From positions 6,352,501 to 6,416,500 of the forward strand of contig JAVHKY010000012.1 in NCBI GenBank assembly GCA_035079385.1: DNA of 64,000 bases. Reading direction: 5' to 3'. Within the stretch, counting starts at the first letter, position 1. Every line of letters begins with the position of its first letter. The notes beneath the pieces are model-generated. The model saw only the letters and a program-made list of their open reading frames with translations, was not told the origin of the DNA and made no database searches. The translations under genes were made by a program, and so were the position numbers. This document shows positions 35,291 to 50,061 of the stretch, piece by piece. The stretch comes from Aspidiotus rigidus. Its lineage: Eukaryota > Arthropoda > Insecta > Hemiptera > Diaspididae.

Positions 35291-35631
35291 GTTATGGGAT
35301 AATTTCAAAGTTGACCACATCCTCTCTAAACTTCTTCTCTTTCCCTAATCTTTTTAGAGGATTTGAGTATTGCCATTCAAAAGTTGTTTGAAATATCAGG
35401 AGGGGGAGGGGGTAGTTAGTAGATGAGAATACAAGCGAAAAATTTGGTCACCTCGTCGGGGTTATGGGATAATTTCAAAGTTGACCACATCCTCTCTAAA
35501 CTTCTTCTCTTTCCCTAATCTTTTTAGAGGATTTGAATATTGCCATTCAAAAGTTGTTTGAAATATCAGGAGGGGGAGGGGGGTAGTTAGTAGATGAGAA
35601 TACAAGCGAAAAATTTGGTCACCTCGTCGGG
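35291..35631. repeat. 170-bp segmental tandem duplication
   Basis: Copy 1 is 35291-35460 and copy 2 is 35461-35631. They differ by a single substitution (GTATTG/ATATTG region) and one extra G. Each begins GTTATGGGATAATTTCAAAG and ends inside the palindromic element described next, at CACCTCGTCGGG. The duplication is therefore younger than the element insertion and copied its left arm. Confidence 0.92.
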
Positions 35632-35689
35632 ACCAAATTTTTCGCTTGTATTCTCATCTACTAACTACCTCCCCCCCCCCCGCCGCTGA
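35567..35689. mobile_element. core-less relative of the tRNA-cored palindromic element
   Basis: Arms 35582-35619 and 35632-35669 are perfect 38-bp inverted repeats, GGTAGTTAGTAGATGAGAAT... onward, extended by G-rich/C-rich ends. The 12-base spacer CACCTCGTCGGG equals the tRNA-like 3' end of the full element at 47863-48088. The tRNA-like core is missing. TGTTTGAAATAT at 35555-35566 and 35690-35701 directly flanks it, a good candidate for a 12-bp target-site duplication. Confidence 0.85.
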
Positions 35690-36109
35690 TGTTTGAAATA
35701 TTCTGTTGAATGTTCTAAATGTCGACGTATATCACAAATATTGTAATGATAGCGGCTACGCCGGCCGTCTACAGCGCCCTCTTGGCCGTTAACAGTGAAG
35801 GTGGCACATATATCAAGGTGTTGGAAGAAGAAGAAGGGGTTTATTGAGAGACTTTTCCCTGATATTAAAAAATTATTATCGATTTGTTAAATCCTCATCG
35901 GATATAATATAAAACCAGTGATATCGAAAAATCAGATGAAAATGCATAATCCTTGAGAAAAAAGTAGAGGAAGAAGGAAACCAATGCAGCAAAAATAGAA
36001 TCTTGCGTACACCGTGGCTCGCGAGGAAATAAATTTTTTTTTTTTTTTATTGAGATCAGAAAAAAAAAATAATAAAAACTATTGTAGAAGAGAATAAATT
36101 TTTCATCGG

Positions 36110-36590
36110 AATTGAAGAAATTTGCGTGATGTTCCTCTGTAGAGCCTCCCCAAAGGGGTAGACCAAATTTAACTTGTGAAAGTACATGCAATTAAGAATT
36201 TTTTGCTGAGTAACTTGGGCGTAGAACCGAAGTTGTTACAATTTTTATTCATTTTTCGTCGTCGGATCAAAATTGAAAAATTTCCCCTTAGCACCTTCCC
36301 AATGGACGAAATTTGATGTGTAAAAGTACACCTGATGAGAATTCTTTACTGAATAATCTGCGCGTTTGGTCATTTCTATACATCAATTCTAACTGAAGAT
36401 ATTATAATTTTTATTCATTTTTTTTTGTGGGATTGAAGAAATTTTCGCGTTGTGCCCCTGTAGCGCCTTCCCTAATGAACGAAATTTGATGTTTTAAAGT
36501 ACATCCATTACTGAGTAACCTGCACGTTAGATCATCTCTGTGTCTTAATTAGAAATGAAGATATTAGAGTTTTTATTCAAGTTTTCTAGA
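36110..36590. repeat. tandem repeat, unit about 165-175 bp, three copies
   Basis: Three diverged units, each with GATTGAAGAAATTT-CGTG-TG, GCCTTCCC, GACGAAATTTGATGT, AAAGTACA, and TTTTTATTCATTTTT. The first unit has AGACCAAATTTAACTTGTGA at the corresponding position. Non-coding. Confidence 0.85.
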
Positions 36591-38545
36591 GGTCTGAGAG
36601 AGGTCTGCTTACGATCTTATAATATAGGGTAGATTTTCCATATCTTCGTAGGTGAAATCTCGGTCAATCTTCCAATCACCTTTGAGACATACAAGCCGAC
36701 GATTTTTCTTAAAATCTAAAAATCCATACTGATCCTTACATACCCATATGGTTCTTGAAATTATTCATTATTGCCTATTAACGAGGCATAAAAGGAGATT
36801 CCATCGTCTATTTCCCATGATAACAATCAGTAAATTCTTGTAGTGGTCTGACTCACCTCGATCCGAATTTATGATGAATTTTACCGATAACTTTGACGAC
36901 GCACCGCTTTTTGTAGACTATCCTATAATATTTTCACGTCGTCCTTATACTTACAATTAATTCTCGCTTTCCTTCTCCTGACGTCTTTAGCGAGTGTTAC
37001 ATATAAGTGGATCTTCAAATTAGACTGTCATAACTCGTTTATCGCGTGTGTCAATTGGTGTTGTGCTGTAGAATATTTTCACTGAACTTATAATTTACCT
37101 CGTTGATCGAGAAGCTGCCATGACTGGAAGCTGTTATTAATGGCAATAAAGTGATCTCGTATCAAGGTTGACCAGATAATAATGACGAGCTTATAGTAGC
37201 TCGAGTTCGATTTTGGAATCCACGTACGTATAGGTTTTCATCCATTAAATTTTCGGTGTTCAATGGTATGCAGAATGCTATCGGAGATGAAAATGCGCAG
37301 CTTGAACGATGGAAATCTGTATCACACTAATCATTTTCCCGATCGTGACTCTTTTATGTGTAGGTTAAAATTGTTAGTATTGTATAATAAATCACGCCAA
37401 TGATTATCACGCGCTCTCATGAATCAATGTGCGACCCCTGGACAAAAATTCATACGGTCCGAGTTACCGGACGGTCTTATAAATTTCGTCATTAAAGACT
37501 GAAAATCTGAATAACAAATTTAGTAAAAAAAATTTTAAGATACAACACCATTATACTGTTTGAAAGGAGAAGATGAAGCACTGCGCACGTATTTCGAGAC
37601 GCATTTTAGAAAAATTCATATATTAAAATTTTTACGGCGGGTAATTTGCCCGCGTAGTCGAACGTCAGGATTTGCGAAATTTAGTTAATCACTTCGAACG
37701 TCAGTTTCAGTTATACGGCTCATAAATATACCATCTGCGAAATGACCAATTTCATTTATGTAGTTCGAAATTAGTTGAGAATAATATAGGAGTAAAGTAC
37801 GCCATTTTCGAGCGAGTGGAAGGAAATCAAAAATTCGTCAGTTTTTTCGTCACAATACATTTTGTGAAGTCGAGTTGAAATACGCGTGTATTTTATTTTT
37901 ATCGGGCTTGAAGTCTCGATGCGTCAATAATTGTTTGTTAAACGTTGGAAATTTGTTCCCTTCTTTGTCAAGGCACTAATTTTCTTCAATCAACGAAATG
38001 ATTGTAGTCATTAATTTTTTCTATACAAGATTTAGGTTGAGCTGTAAATTTTCTGAGAATTTCCTTCTATTTTTCCAAATTTGAGACGGTACGTTGGTGT
38101 TCGGAATTATCGTTCTAATATTGAGACGATTCCCATTATTTCATGTACTAAACTTTTTTTGGCGATTAAATAAAAAATTTTGTACCTTTTGTTCAAGCTA
38201 ACCCACGTCATCGTCATTCGCATGAAAATCGTTCGGTTTGAGAGTCATGAACACCAGTTTAATAACAGAAAGTGGGAAGAGTGAGAGATTAGAACTGCAA
38301 TTACGTATGACAAAAGACTCGGGTTCAGAAAAACGATTATGAGGTCGGTGAACTTATCTGAAAATTTCTGTTTACGTCGAAATAACTTCATTCGAACTCA
38401 TTTTGAGTATTATGAGATGTAAGTGGAGCACTAGATATTGTAAGGTTCTCAAGCTCACTACTCTAGTTTATTAATTAGCTACTTTATCATCACTTATATC
38501 GCTTTTGAAGAACGACTGTGAGATGGAAAACAGTATATTGAAAGG
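36591..38545. other. no recognisable gene
   Basis: AT-rich and apparently single-copy. No array, RNA gene or protein domain recognised. Confidence 0.5.
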
Positions 38546-38559
38546 CAGCATCAAACATT

Positions 38560-39410
38560 GGGCTAGATAAGTAGACGGCATCCTAATTGTAAGGTCAGAC
38601 ACTAACAGACAGTAGACCGATTCCTTCTGGGAAAGAATGCGGTGGTCGCTCTAGAAAAGGGTAATGAGACTATCAACCTTTCGGACCTAACACTCGCACT
38701 GAAGAGTAACAGAATAGAATACAAAATCTACAGAGAACAAACGCACGCTTCCGAGAGACTCCTACCATCACCTCAGCCATAAGTTAGCGGCAATCCAGGA
38801 CTACTGCTACCGAGCAAGTTCTGTCTTGAAGAACAAGGAAGAAAAGAAATCGTAGCAGCCAATATCTACTCGAGAGGTGTGGTTGAGGGAGGGAACTCAT
38901 GACACCACATTGAGAAAGTGCTCCGGATTAATACCGTGTATAGGAAAGTACCCGAATAAATTGGTAGAGGCGTTCTTCATGATGTGAATGTGGGCGTACT
39001 TAACCAACAACTTATGGTCAAGAGAATAAGCAACGACCAGATGGAAGAAAAGGATAAGGAGAACTCAAGCAAAGTGTACAAGCTCAGTTGCGAACAGGGT
39101 GCAGGTACCTACATTGTTGGGACTGTTGGAAAGTTCAACATCAGGAGAAAGGAGCACGGAAAAGAAGATGGGAAGTCACTACAGCAGAATGGTGAAGGAA
39201 TATTTTTGCAAAACCGCACAAAAAGAAGTTGACTCTGGGAACAGATGGAGATTCCAAAGGCAAAGAAGAGAAAAGCCAGCCTCTTGAACAATGCAATCAC
39301 GATTGATAGCGAAAATTTGGCTCAGTGGTTTGACTAAAGAAGAGGAAGAACAGAATTGACTCATAAGGGGACAGCAAATCAATTGAAACGTTGTACATAG
39401 GTGAAAAAGT
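38560..39410 (+). pseudogene. Penelope-like element relic (2), RT plus GIY-YIG
   Basis: From 38565 the frame reads WAR-stop-VDGILIVRSDTNRQ, where the family has RYVDDILIV: the catalytic Tyr codon is a stop and one Asp is Gly. Next come LALKSNRIEYKIYREQTHA (YRKPTHA block, about 38700-38750) and, after frameshifts, the thumb AIQDYCYRASSVLK. The open frame 38984-39232 (82 codons) holds a GIY-YIG-like endonuclease: VYKLSC (residues 31-36), TYIVGTVGKF (42-51), RRKEH (54-58). At least four disablements. It belongs to the same family as the fragment at 41.35-41.83 kb, with near-identical stretches such as AIQDYCYRASS and AANIYS-GVVEG. Confidence 0.75.
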
Positions 39411-41340
39411 GAACCAATCACCACGTTGCATTGTTGTAGACAATACTATGAGAATTAATTTTTAAGGTCTTGTTCTTCTCAGGCGATACAATTGATGATG
39501 GAGTACTCCTGGAAGTACTCTTGTAAACTAATCAATGCAGTAGAATAGATCACTCAAGATCAAGAGTTCCTTTTGATATCAAATCAACTTGAGGTACATC
39601 TAATCAACGTGATCGACATAAGAGTTCTATTCTCGGTCAGACCACAACCTTGAATGAGGAATTTTCAAGTTTCTGCACATCTTCTACTGTATCAAAACCA
39701 CTCTAGCTATACCTTTACCTTGTTTCCCTCAGTATGTTGTGCAATGTTAGAGGAGAAAAAGTATTCGAGATGGGGTGGTAATCTCGAATCAAGAGAAACG
39801 TCGGTGTTGGAAATGTGTAATTTTTAGAACTGCAATTTTTTTGTCATTTTGTATTGTCGTATTTGGATTATTATGGGACAGGAAATTAATTTTGTACCTT
39901 CCTGGCTTCTATCGGAGCCAAAGGAGTGAAGCAAGAAGAAACGAAGAGTCTCTAAAGCCATGGGATTGTAGCTCTGACTATGTGACCCGAACGCAAACAG
40001 GAAGGAAGGAATCAGTTGATTAAGAAAATAATAATGGCATTAATCATAATAAAATTCAACTGGTCTAGTTCAAAAAAAATGCTTCTTCGATATTCACAAG
40101 CTCAATGGACGATTTTTGAACTTTTGTCGTAATCTTCGCAAAATATCTGAGTCGAACGCGGGCGGTAGTGCGCCTACGTTTTCGAAGTCGAATACCTCAG
40201 TTTTGAAGCTTGACAAAATTGGTTTCTGGCTCGCGCAGGCTCGCGCATTCAGGAGATAATGATTACAGTCGTGAGCATTATCAATTCGTCGCAAATACGC
40301 TGATCATAAATGGCTACGAATTTCGTTTCAAGTCTAGTAATCGATTTGAGTTAGTTTTGACCAAGGCACGTTTAAATTGCGTAATTAATTTGGCACGCTT
40401 AATATCCGCGTGCACTTTGCATACGTTGCTGCAACATTCCTACGAGGCGTGCGCCGCACTCGTTTTGAGAGGACAGATACGTTGACATAATTTACTGCGA
40501 TTACGTGGGCACTGAAGAACCTCACCTGTAAGCCTTTTAAAAGGTTTGTGGTAAGGGTAAATCTGATAAGTGTCAGTAAACATAGACAAATTTTGTACCA
40601 AATTGATGAGATCCATGATGAGCCCTATCGAGATTCTGTTTGAAAATTCAATGAATGGCTGAAAAATTTTGACCGAACGTTCTGTCATGGCTGAATTTTT
40701 GGAGGCAATTTCAAATCAAACGATTTACCAATCTAGAAGTCGCGAAAAATACGGAAAAAGTCACGTTTAGCTACTGAAAAATCAATTTACCTGAATAGAA
40801 TTTTTCTGTTTTGGTCGCAGCTTGATTCATATGTTGCGGAGGACCTGTCTATGTAAAGTTCAAGTCTGCCTACTCCAGAAATCGACAAATTTTTAGAAAA
40901 CGAAATTAGCTGATTTTATGGATATTAAAATCGAAAGATAGCTGTTTAATTGAATTTTTCTTTACGCGGAGTTGCCACTTTTTGGGAAACCTGGAGGAGT
41001 TGGTGGAAAATCATTCTTGAAAAAAGTGCAACTCCATGACTGTAATTCATGTTGTTGAAATTTGGAGGTCTTGGTCAAGATTCCGTATGACGCGTCTACT
41101 GATCACAGTGACTTCCCATCTTCTCTTTCGCCCGATGTCTCACGCTCCTTTTTTTCTGATTTTGAACTTTCTCCCCGTCTAACCAGAGTAGTACCTTCGC
41201 TTCGTTCGCAACTGAGCTTGTACGCTTTGCTTGAGTTCTCCTTATCCTTTTTTTCCATCCTCGTTGCTTATTCTCTTGACCATAAGTTGGTTGTTATGTA
41301 TGCTCACATTCACGTCATACGCTTTTATCACCTTGTTCGT
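39411..41340. other. no recognisable gene
   Basis: AT-rich DNA. The stretch 40090-40300 resembles 61290-61560 weakly (minus-strand SDILRRLRQKFKN against SEILQKLYQKFRN), suggesting a decayed dispersed repeat. No RNA gene or domain recognised. Confidence 0.4.
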
Positions 41341-41344
41341 GTGC

Positions 41345-41830
41345 TGTCCTATGTATGGTACCGATCCGGAGTATTCTCAAGAATTCTCTTCTTGGCTTCC
41401 ATTCTCCCAAGAACTCCCTCAACCACACCTTTGGAGTAAATATTGGCTGCTAGGATTTGCATTACTATCTCAATTTCTTTCCTCTTCTCTTCGTTGCTCT
41501 TTAGGACAGAACTTGCTCGGTAGCAGTAGTCCTGGATTGCCGCTAACTTTTGCATGGGGTGGTGGTAGGAGTCCCTCGGGACGATGGTGTCAGCATGCGT
41601 TGGCTTCCTGTAGAATTTGAATTTATTCTATCCTGTTACTCTCCAGTGTGTTGATGGTCTCGAATTTAATGCTTTCATTCATTGCATTTGTACGATTGCA
41701 GAGTGTTTCCTAGAAAGGAAGGAAGAAACTGTCCAACCTTGGCTTGAAAACAATTTTGTTTTTCCTATACTCAAATACCAATACGACACTTGCACTGCGA
41801 CGTACTCTTTGTGCGTATGATTGTGCCTAC
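41345..41830 (-). pseudogene. Penelope-like element RT relic (3)
   Basis: On the minus strand, from high to low coordinate: a segment with LCNRTNAMNESIKF (pre-thumb), KFKFYRKPTHAD in a shifted frame (about 41600), IVPRDSYHHPMQKLAAIQD, YCYRASSVLKSNEEKRKEI and IYSKGVVEGVLGRMEAKKR (open frame 41349-41555, 68 codons). YRKPTHAD followed by a His-rich block and thumb helices is diagnostic of Penelope-like reverse transcriptases. The catalytic YVDD region and the endonuclease are absent, so this is a truncated fragment. It is in opposite orientation to its close relative at 38.6 kb. Confidence 0.75.
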
Positions 41831-45370
<3,540 letters not shown>

Positions 45371-45399
45371 TGACAGGCTTATTGTTGTACACTGGAATT

Positions 45400-46965
45400 T
45401 AATCCAGTCTGGTCTGTACATGAGCCGGATTTTGATTGGGCTAATTGAAAATCATGCGACCGACAGGGAGTCTAACAGAGCTTGAGCCGATTATAATTCC
45501 GCCCTAACCAAATTATTACAAATTTTCTCAGACATATCGTCATCAGGCCTCGTTTCCAAGAGTCCCTTTCCGTTTCGATCCCTGTTTGTGAGACTTCTTA
45601 TGGCTGGTTCGTCTAATCCTTGATCAGATGAGTCGGCCGTAGTTGGGACAGGGAATGGGTACTTCTCTGGGTCTCGCAGCTTTGGATTCCTGTCGACGGC
45701 TGAAGATTCCGTCGCTCCGTTGAATCGCCGGCGTTTCTTAGTGTGGCATGCCCTTGAGTCGCTTCGCCTTGCGATGCCCTATTTCACCAAATAACCCTTG
45801 CTTGGGAGAGTTTTTCCTCCGGCATTCTTCTGAAGTGACTGATTTCTCGTTATCAGCTCCTCCATAGGGTCGCAATTCGTTATCTCAAGCACTCTCTTAT
45901 TGGTTGCCAGCACACTCACAGCTATATAGCAAGGTGAGAACCACTGCGCCTTCTTAGAGAACGATCTTGCTGAGTCTTCAAGATCTATCCTGCTTCTCAG
46001 TTAGAACATCGCTTTGCCTGCATTCCTGATTCGCTGGTTCATTTTGGCACCTATGCTACGGTTGCTTGTCACTACGCTGCTTAAGTAGTTGAAACTGCGT
46101 ACCGTTTCTATAACATCCTTCGATGGTTGTTTCAGATGCTATGGGGGAGCATCATATCTCAGTTCAATCTTTAGAGTCCATTCATAAAGCCTCAGGGGAG
46201 AGGGTCGAAAAATCTCTGCAGAACCTTACCCGGTAGAAAGCCATTCTTGCGTGAGTTTTTTCAAGTTTTTTTAGGAGTTGAAACTAGCGAAATTTATTTT
46301 TAGAGAGAAAACTCCCCCGTTACCAATTTGAAAATTCAGAGAAAGCCCCCTTTTTCATGAGTCAGTTTGATAAGCCTCGACGAATACGTCTACCATTCTT
46401 TGAATCTCCTCCGCTGTCTGGCCTAATAATGTTGCATTATCAACATATTGTAGCTCGGAGATGAAACGGTTATGTATGTTTTTCAGACCTTTGAGTCTCT
46501 ATCAATGCGGTATTTGATTTTGACCCCTCGGTTTTGGAGTCTGCGGTCCACAACTGCGAAAAAGTGGAATAACAGAGGCGCCATCACGCTCATGCAGCCT
46601 TGTAATGTCGTTTACCATAGGTAATTTCAAGCCTATCATTGACGCCACGACCAAAAACGATTTATACCATGTTACTTCTATGGAAGTTTGTGATTATTTA
46701 GGTATGTTTGTGGCAAGCATTCAAATTTGTCCAGTATTTGCCAGAGGGCGTGCATGTTAACCATAGCAAAGGCCTTCTCAAGATCAACAGAGACCGCATG
46801 TAAGGAAGGTGTGTTGTTTGCAGGTCTTCTCCTGGATTTGATGAAATATCTATCGCGCATCCCTTTGTTTGGAAACCTAAAAAACGCACGGATATACAGC
46901 TCGAAGGTCAAAAATTTTCCAAGTCCGTGATAGAATTCCCCCCCCCCCCTCCTCTTCTGACACAC
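45400..46965 (-). pseudogene. non-LTR retrotransposon (LINE) relic, RT part
   Basis: Read on the minus strand from 46965 down: VDLEKAFAMVNMHALWQILD (46800-46860; RT motif region FxDLxKAFDxVN), GCMSVMAPLLFHFF (about 46590), RRLQNRGVKIKYRID, FISELQYVDNATLLGQTAEE (about 46450; the YADD catalytic motif appears as YVDN), and VRSFNYLSSVVTSNRSIGAK (about 46100; the FxYLGS block after the palm). Then a basic C-terminal region to about 45450. Many stops and frameshifts. No RNase H domain was seen. The order resembles CR1/L2/RTE-group enzymes, but the clade is undecided. Confidence 0.7.
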
Positions 46966-46969
46966 AGTT

Positions 46970-47862
46970 TGCCGGAAGAACGGTGGACATTTTCACCAAA
47001 TAATCAGATATAGACGATTCCTGGAACAGAAATATATCAATTTTTCAGTCGATGAACTATGATTAATCAAGGAGTAAAAATTTCAGCCCTTGTAAATGAT
47101 CAAACAGATAGAGTTTCAAGATTCTTGATTCTCATTCATGAAACAATGAAGATTTTGAGTATACATATCTCAATTTACGTCGATAAAACCTTCGCAAGAC
47201 GAGATTTTTCTTTTTTCTTTCAGACTTTTGCCCGAATTGTCCAGTATTATTTTAGCTAATTTCTTGACCATAATTCTTCTTTGAACCTGACATCCCAATG
47301 AACGAACAGCTCATTATTTATTTATTCATCCATTCGCGATTTTTAACCCAGATTCTTCTTCAGACTTGAAATATTATTCTTGTCAGACACAAAACAACTC
47401 ATTTTTTGTTCTTTTCTTCTTCTCGATACCTCATCTGCACCTCATATTCTATTTGTAGTTTTATGCGAAATTCGAAGTAGAACGTACGTTAATTACGATC
47501 CGAATGTATAAGGAAAAGTCGTGCAGAATATTGAATTCGAGCTGCTGGACGAAACGGTATTTAGTTTTTAGACAGCGATAACTATGTGTACCTCTTTTCT
47601 CCTACACGTTTAGTAAAATTTAAATATTTGGCATACGCTTGTCCACACTCTTAACCTGTTTCTTGAATTATATTTCACCTGGAAAGTGTAATAGCGGATG
47701 AAGGAAGCATACGTTGTGTAATATTCGGATTTCGATGTCATAGACTCGTAATGATTTTACAGTCGTTGATTGGGCGGGGGGAGGGAGAGGGTATGAAGTA
47801 CGTTTTCATCTTTTGTATTACAACGAAAGACAACGATTTTTTACGTTACGGGAAACTATAAC
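46970..47862. other. no recognisable gene
   Basis: AT-rich. Just before it (46890-46935) is one 40-45-bp motif unit (ACAGCTCGAAGGTCAAAAAT, TTTTCCAAGTCC). CTTTTGTATTACA at 47810-47822 recurs right after the palindromic element (48087-48099). Confidence 0.5.
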
Positions 47863-48088
47863 AGGAGGGGGGTAGTTAGTAGATGAGAATACAAGCGAAA
47901 AATTTGGTCACCTCGTCGGGATCCGAACCCGAGACCTTTCGCTTGCCGGGCGACTGCTCTAACCGCTGAGCTACGAGGAGATCAAATGATTTCGCTTAAA
48001 TTCTCAAATACCAACGACTCGGGTTCGGATCCCGACGAGGTGACCAAATTTTTCGCTTGTATTCTCATCTACTAACTACCCCCCTCCT
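47863..48088 (-). mobile_element. 226-bp palindromic element with tRNA-like core
   Basis: Perfect 71-bp terminal inverted repeats at 47863-47933 and 48018-48088, starting AGGAGGGGGGTAGTTAGTAG. The 84-bp centre plus the left arm form a tRNA-like gene on the minus strand (next entry). The inner part of each arm is the T-arm, acceptor 3' strand and CCA of the tRNA, so one B box lies on each strand. No coding capacity, so any movement would need another element's enzymes. A 13-bp direct repeat CTTTTGTATTACA lies 40 bp left of, and directly at, the right end, and may or may not be a target-site duplication. Alternatives are a head-to-head pair of tRNA-derived SINEs, or a foldback transposon that captured a tRNA. 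Confidence 0.85.
47908..47980 (-). ncRNA. tRNA-like cloverleaf, anticodon GGC (Ala-like)
   Basis: A 73-nt canonical layout: acceptor CTCCTCG/CGAGGTG with one T-T mismatch, TA at 8-9, D stem GCTC/GAGC with an 8-nt loop AGCGGTTA, anticodon stem GTCGC/GCGAA (outermost pair G-A mismatched), loop CCGGCAA, 5-nt variable loop AGGTC, T stem TCGGG/CCCGA with loop TTCGGAT, discriminator A. Anticodon GGC would decode alanine GCC. Position 33, nearly always U, is C. CCA directly follows the discriminator (47905-47907), unusual in a eukaryotic tRNA gene. A box TAGCTCAGCGG (47963-47973) and B box GGTTCGGATCC (47919-47929) fit RNA polymerase III. Mismatches, C33 and the setting inside a repeat suggest a tRNA-derived SINE head, not a housekeeping tRNA. 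Confidence 0.8.
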
Positions 48089-48099
48089 TTTGTATTACA

Positions 48100-50055
48100 G
48101 TTACGTACGATGAACCAGTGAGTCATTAAAGTTTCTTCCTGCCCTTATTTTTCAAGAGTATTATTCGTATTTGGATGACACGATGATATACAATTTTCAA
48201 CAACTTGATAACGGTGCAGCAAATTTAGTCTGAAACAGTTTTGAATACATTTTTCAATTCCTCGTAGGTATTCGTCGAATTGAAGATGAGTCTTCGGTTG
48301 ACGCATGTAGGTGGACGGGAAATACGAACCGTTCACGAATACAAAATGTTTGAAATTTTCGTTGATCGTTCGCTCTCGCATTCGCTCACCGCATGACCAT
48401 CCTCGAAAAAACGTAAAAATTATTGAAATTCTAATTTCTATCGAATTAAAAAAAAAAAATGTAACCGAAACAAAGATCGGAGAAGCAGCGTGTTAATGGC
48501 GAAAGAAATCCGAAACCATAAAATTTTTAAAGAGTCCATATTTTTCCACGCGAAAAAAAAAAGTGACATTCGCGAAACTACGTACTTTATTTCTCCTCGC
48601 AATGATAACCGAGTTTCTTCTTATTTTTCGTAATTATCCCTCATTTTTATGACCGCGTCACTTGTTATCTTTGGCTAGATGTTTTTCCTTGTCACCGGTT
48701 TTGATCTCGAATAACAAATATTCGAACGTAAACTTACTTTTTAATTATTACCTCGATTTTGTTCTTTTTTTCTCTTTTTTGGTTAGGCACAGTTGCGCCA
48801 TAATTTTCGTTTTTCATTTCTCAGGTTCTGACTTATTTCTTAGATACCGCATGCGGAGCTTTTATGGCAGATTTTTTTTGTATGTATATAGCAACTCGAA
48901 TAAGGCTAAATTATTCAATGACTAACCGCCTCCATTCGGGCTGCAATCAGCGTTAAGAATCGGGTTCGCTGGCTCGTATATGCAGCTGAAAAAGAAAAAA
49001 AAAAAGAGGTTGTTGCACATCGTCTCATTCTCCTGTATTTTCGGTTATACGATACGGCGTTATCGGGAATTTGTAGGCGTTCTTGTAATGGTCGTCGGTC
49101 GCTAGCTCGCGCGGACGTCGTTTGGTTGACCCCTTCAACGTGATCGCGATCAGAATGTGACACGTGCTCGATACTCAGAATGGCAATCGTATACAAATTG
49201 GATAGCTTTTAGAGGCGTTAGAAAGACTCGTTTTCCGAATGACATTTTCATATAATGATGATTTTTATCTCCTCCGACGTTGTACGGTAATTTCATTTCT
49301 CTTCGTCGACCTTCCGAGTATTTCTGGAAAAAAAGATAGATAGAAAAAAAATTAAAATACAGATATCCATACGTATTTTAATAATATCGCCTCGCGTGTG
49401 TAAGTGCATCGTATGCATACACAAGTCGAGTTCAAGTTCATTGGAAAAGTGTCCGATTCTTGTGTTGTTGGTATTTGTAACGACCGGTAATTTTTTCAAC
49501 GTGTCCCCGCATCTTCTTCGTGTAACAAATTGTAACCGTTTTCAGGCTTATTATCGAGAATGTCAGTCGGTAATGGAAAGTTTCCTTGTGTACCTGCGCT
49601 TATGTAGTGGTGTACATCTTTTGATTAAGGTATTTAGAATGCTGTACGGCTACTAGTTTTAGTGCAATTGTCCATTCGCGTATCTCCTTTACGTAATCTA
49701 TGATAGTGGCGGATAAAAAATACCGATGTTCGTAATGTATATTATATTGTATAGTAAATTACGAGAGTACAACACTGTGTACGTGAGCTGAACATTTTTT
49801 CACATGCATACTTGCGACTATAGCTCAGCCTTTAAATCTATAAATCATTAATTATTTATTTATGATGAATTTTTTCGATAAATAATTCTTTATTCGAGTG
49901 TATGAGGGGAGAAGACTTTGAAAAACAGATTAAATGGATCCTTGTAGCAAAGTTCCGATAATCTGCAGCTTCTTTGTCCACTTATTACTCATAAAAAGTA
50001 TCAGCTCGAGGTAGGTAACTGAGGCGAATTTACAAAAATTTAAGTGGGAAATTCG
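48100..50055. other. no recognisable gene
   Basis: AT-rich single-copy-looking DNA. Frames at 48145-48381 minus, 48915-49196 minus and 49396-49656 plus have no domain I recognise. Confidence 0.5.
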
Positions 50056-50061
50056 AAAAGA

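Noticed and set aside
46720..46970. Plus-strand ORF at 46727-46930 as a gene
   Set aside because: It is the antisense of a LINE reverse transcriptase segment read on the minus strand.
47908..47980. A functional tRNA-Ala gene
   Set aside because: The fold is canonical, but C33, stem mismatches, encoded CCA and location inside a palindromic repeat favour a tRNA-derived repeat.
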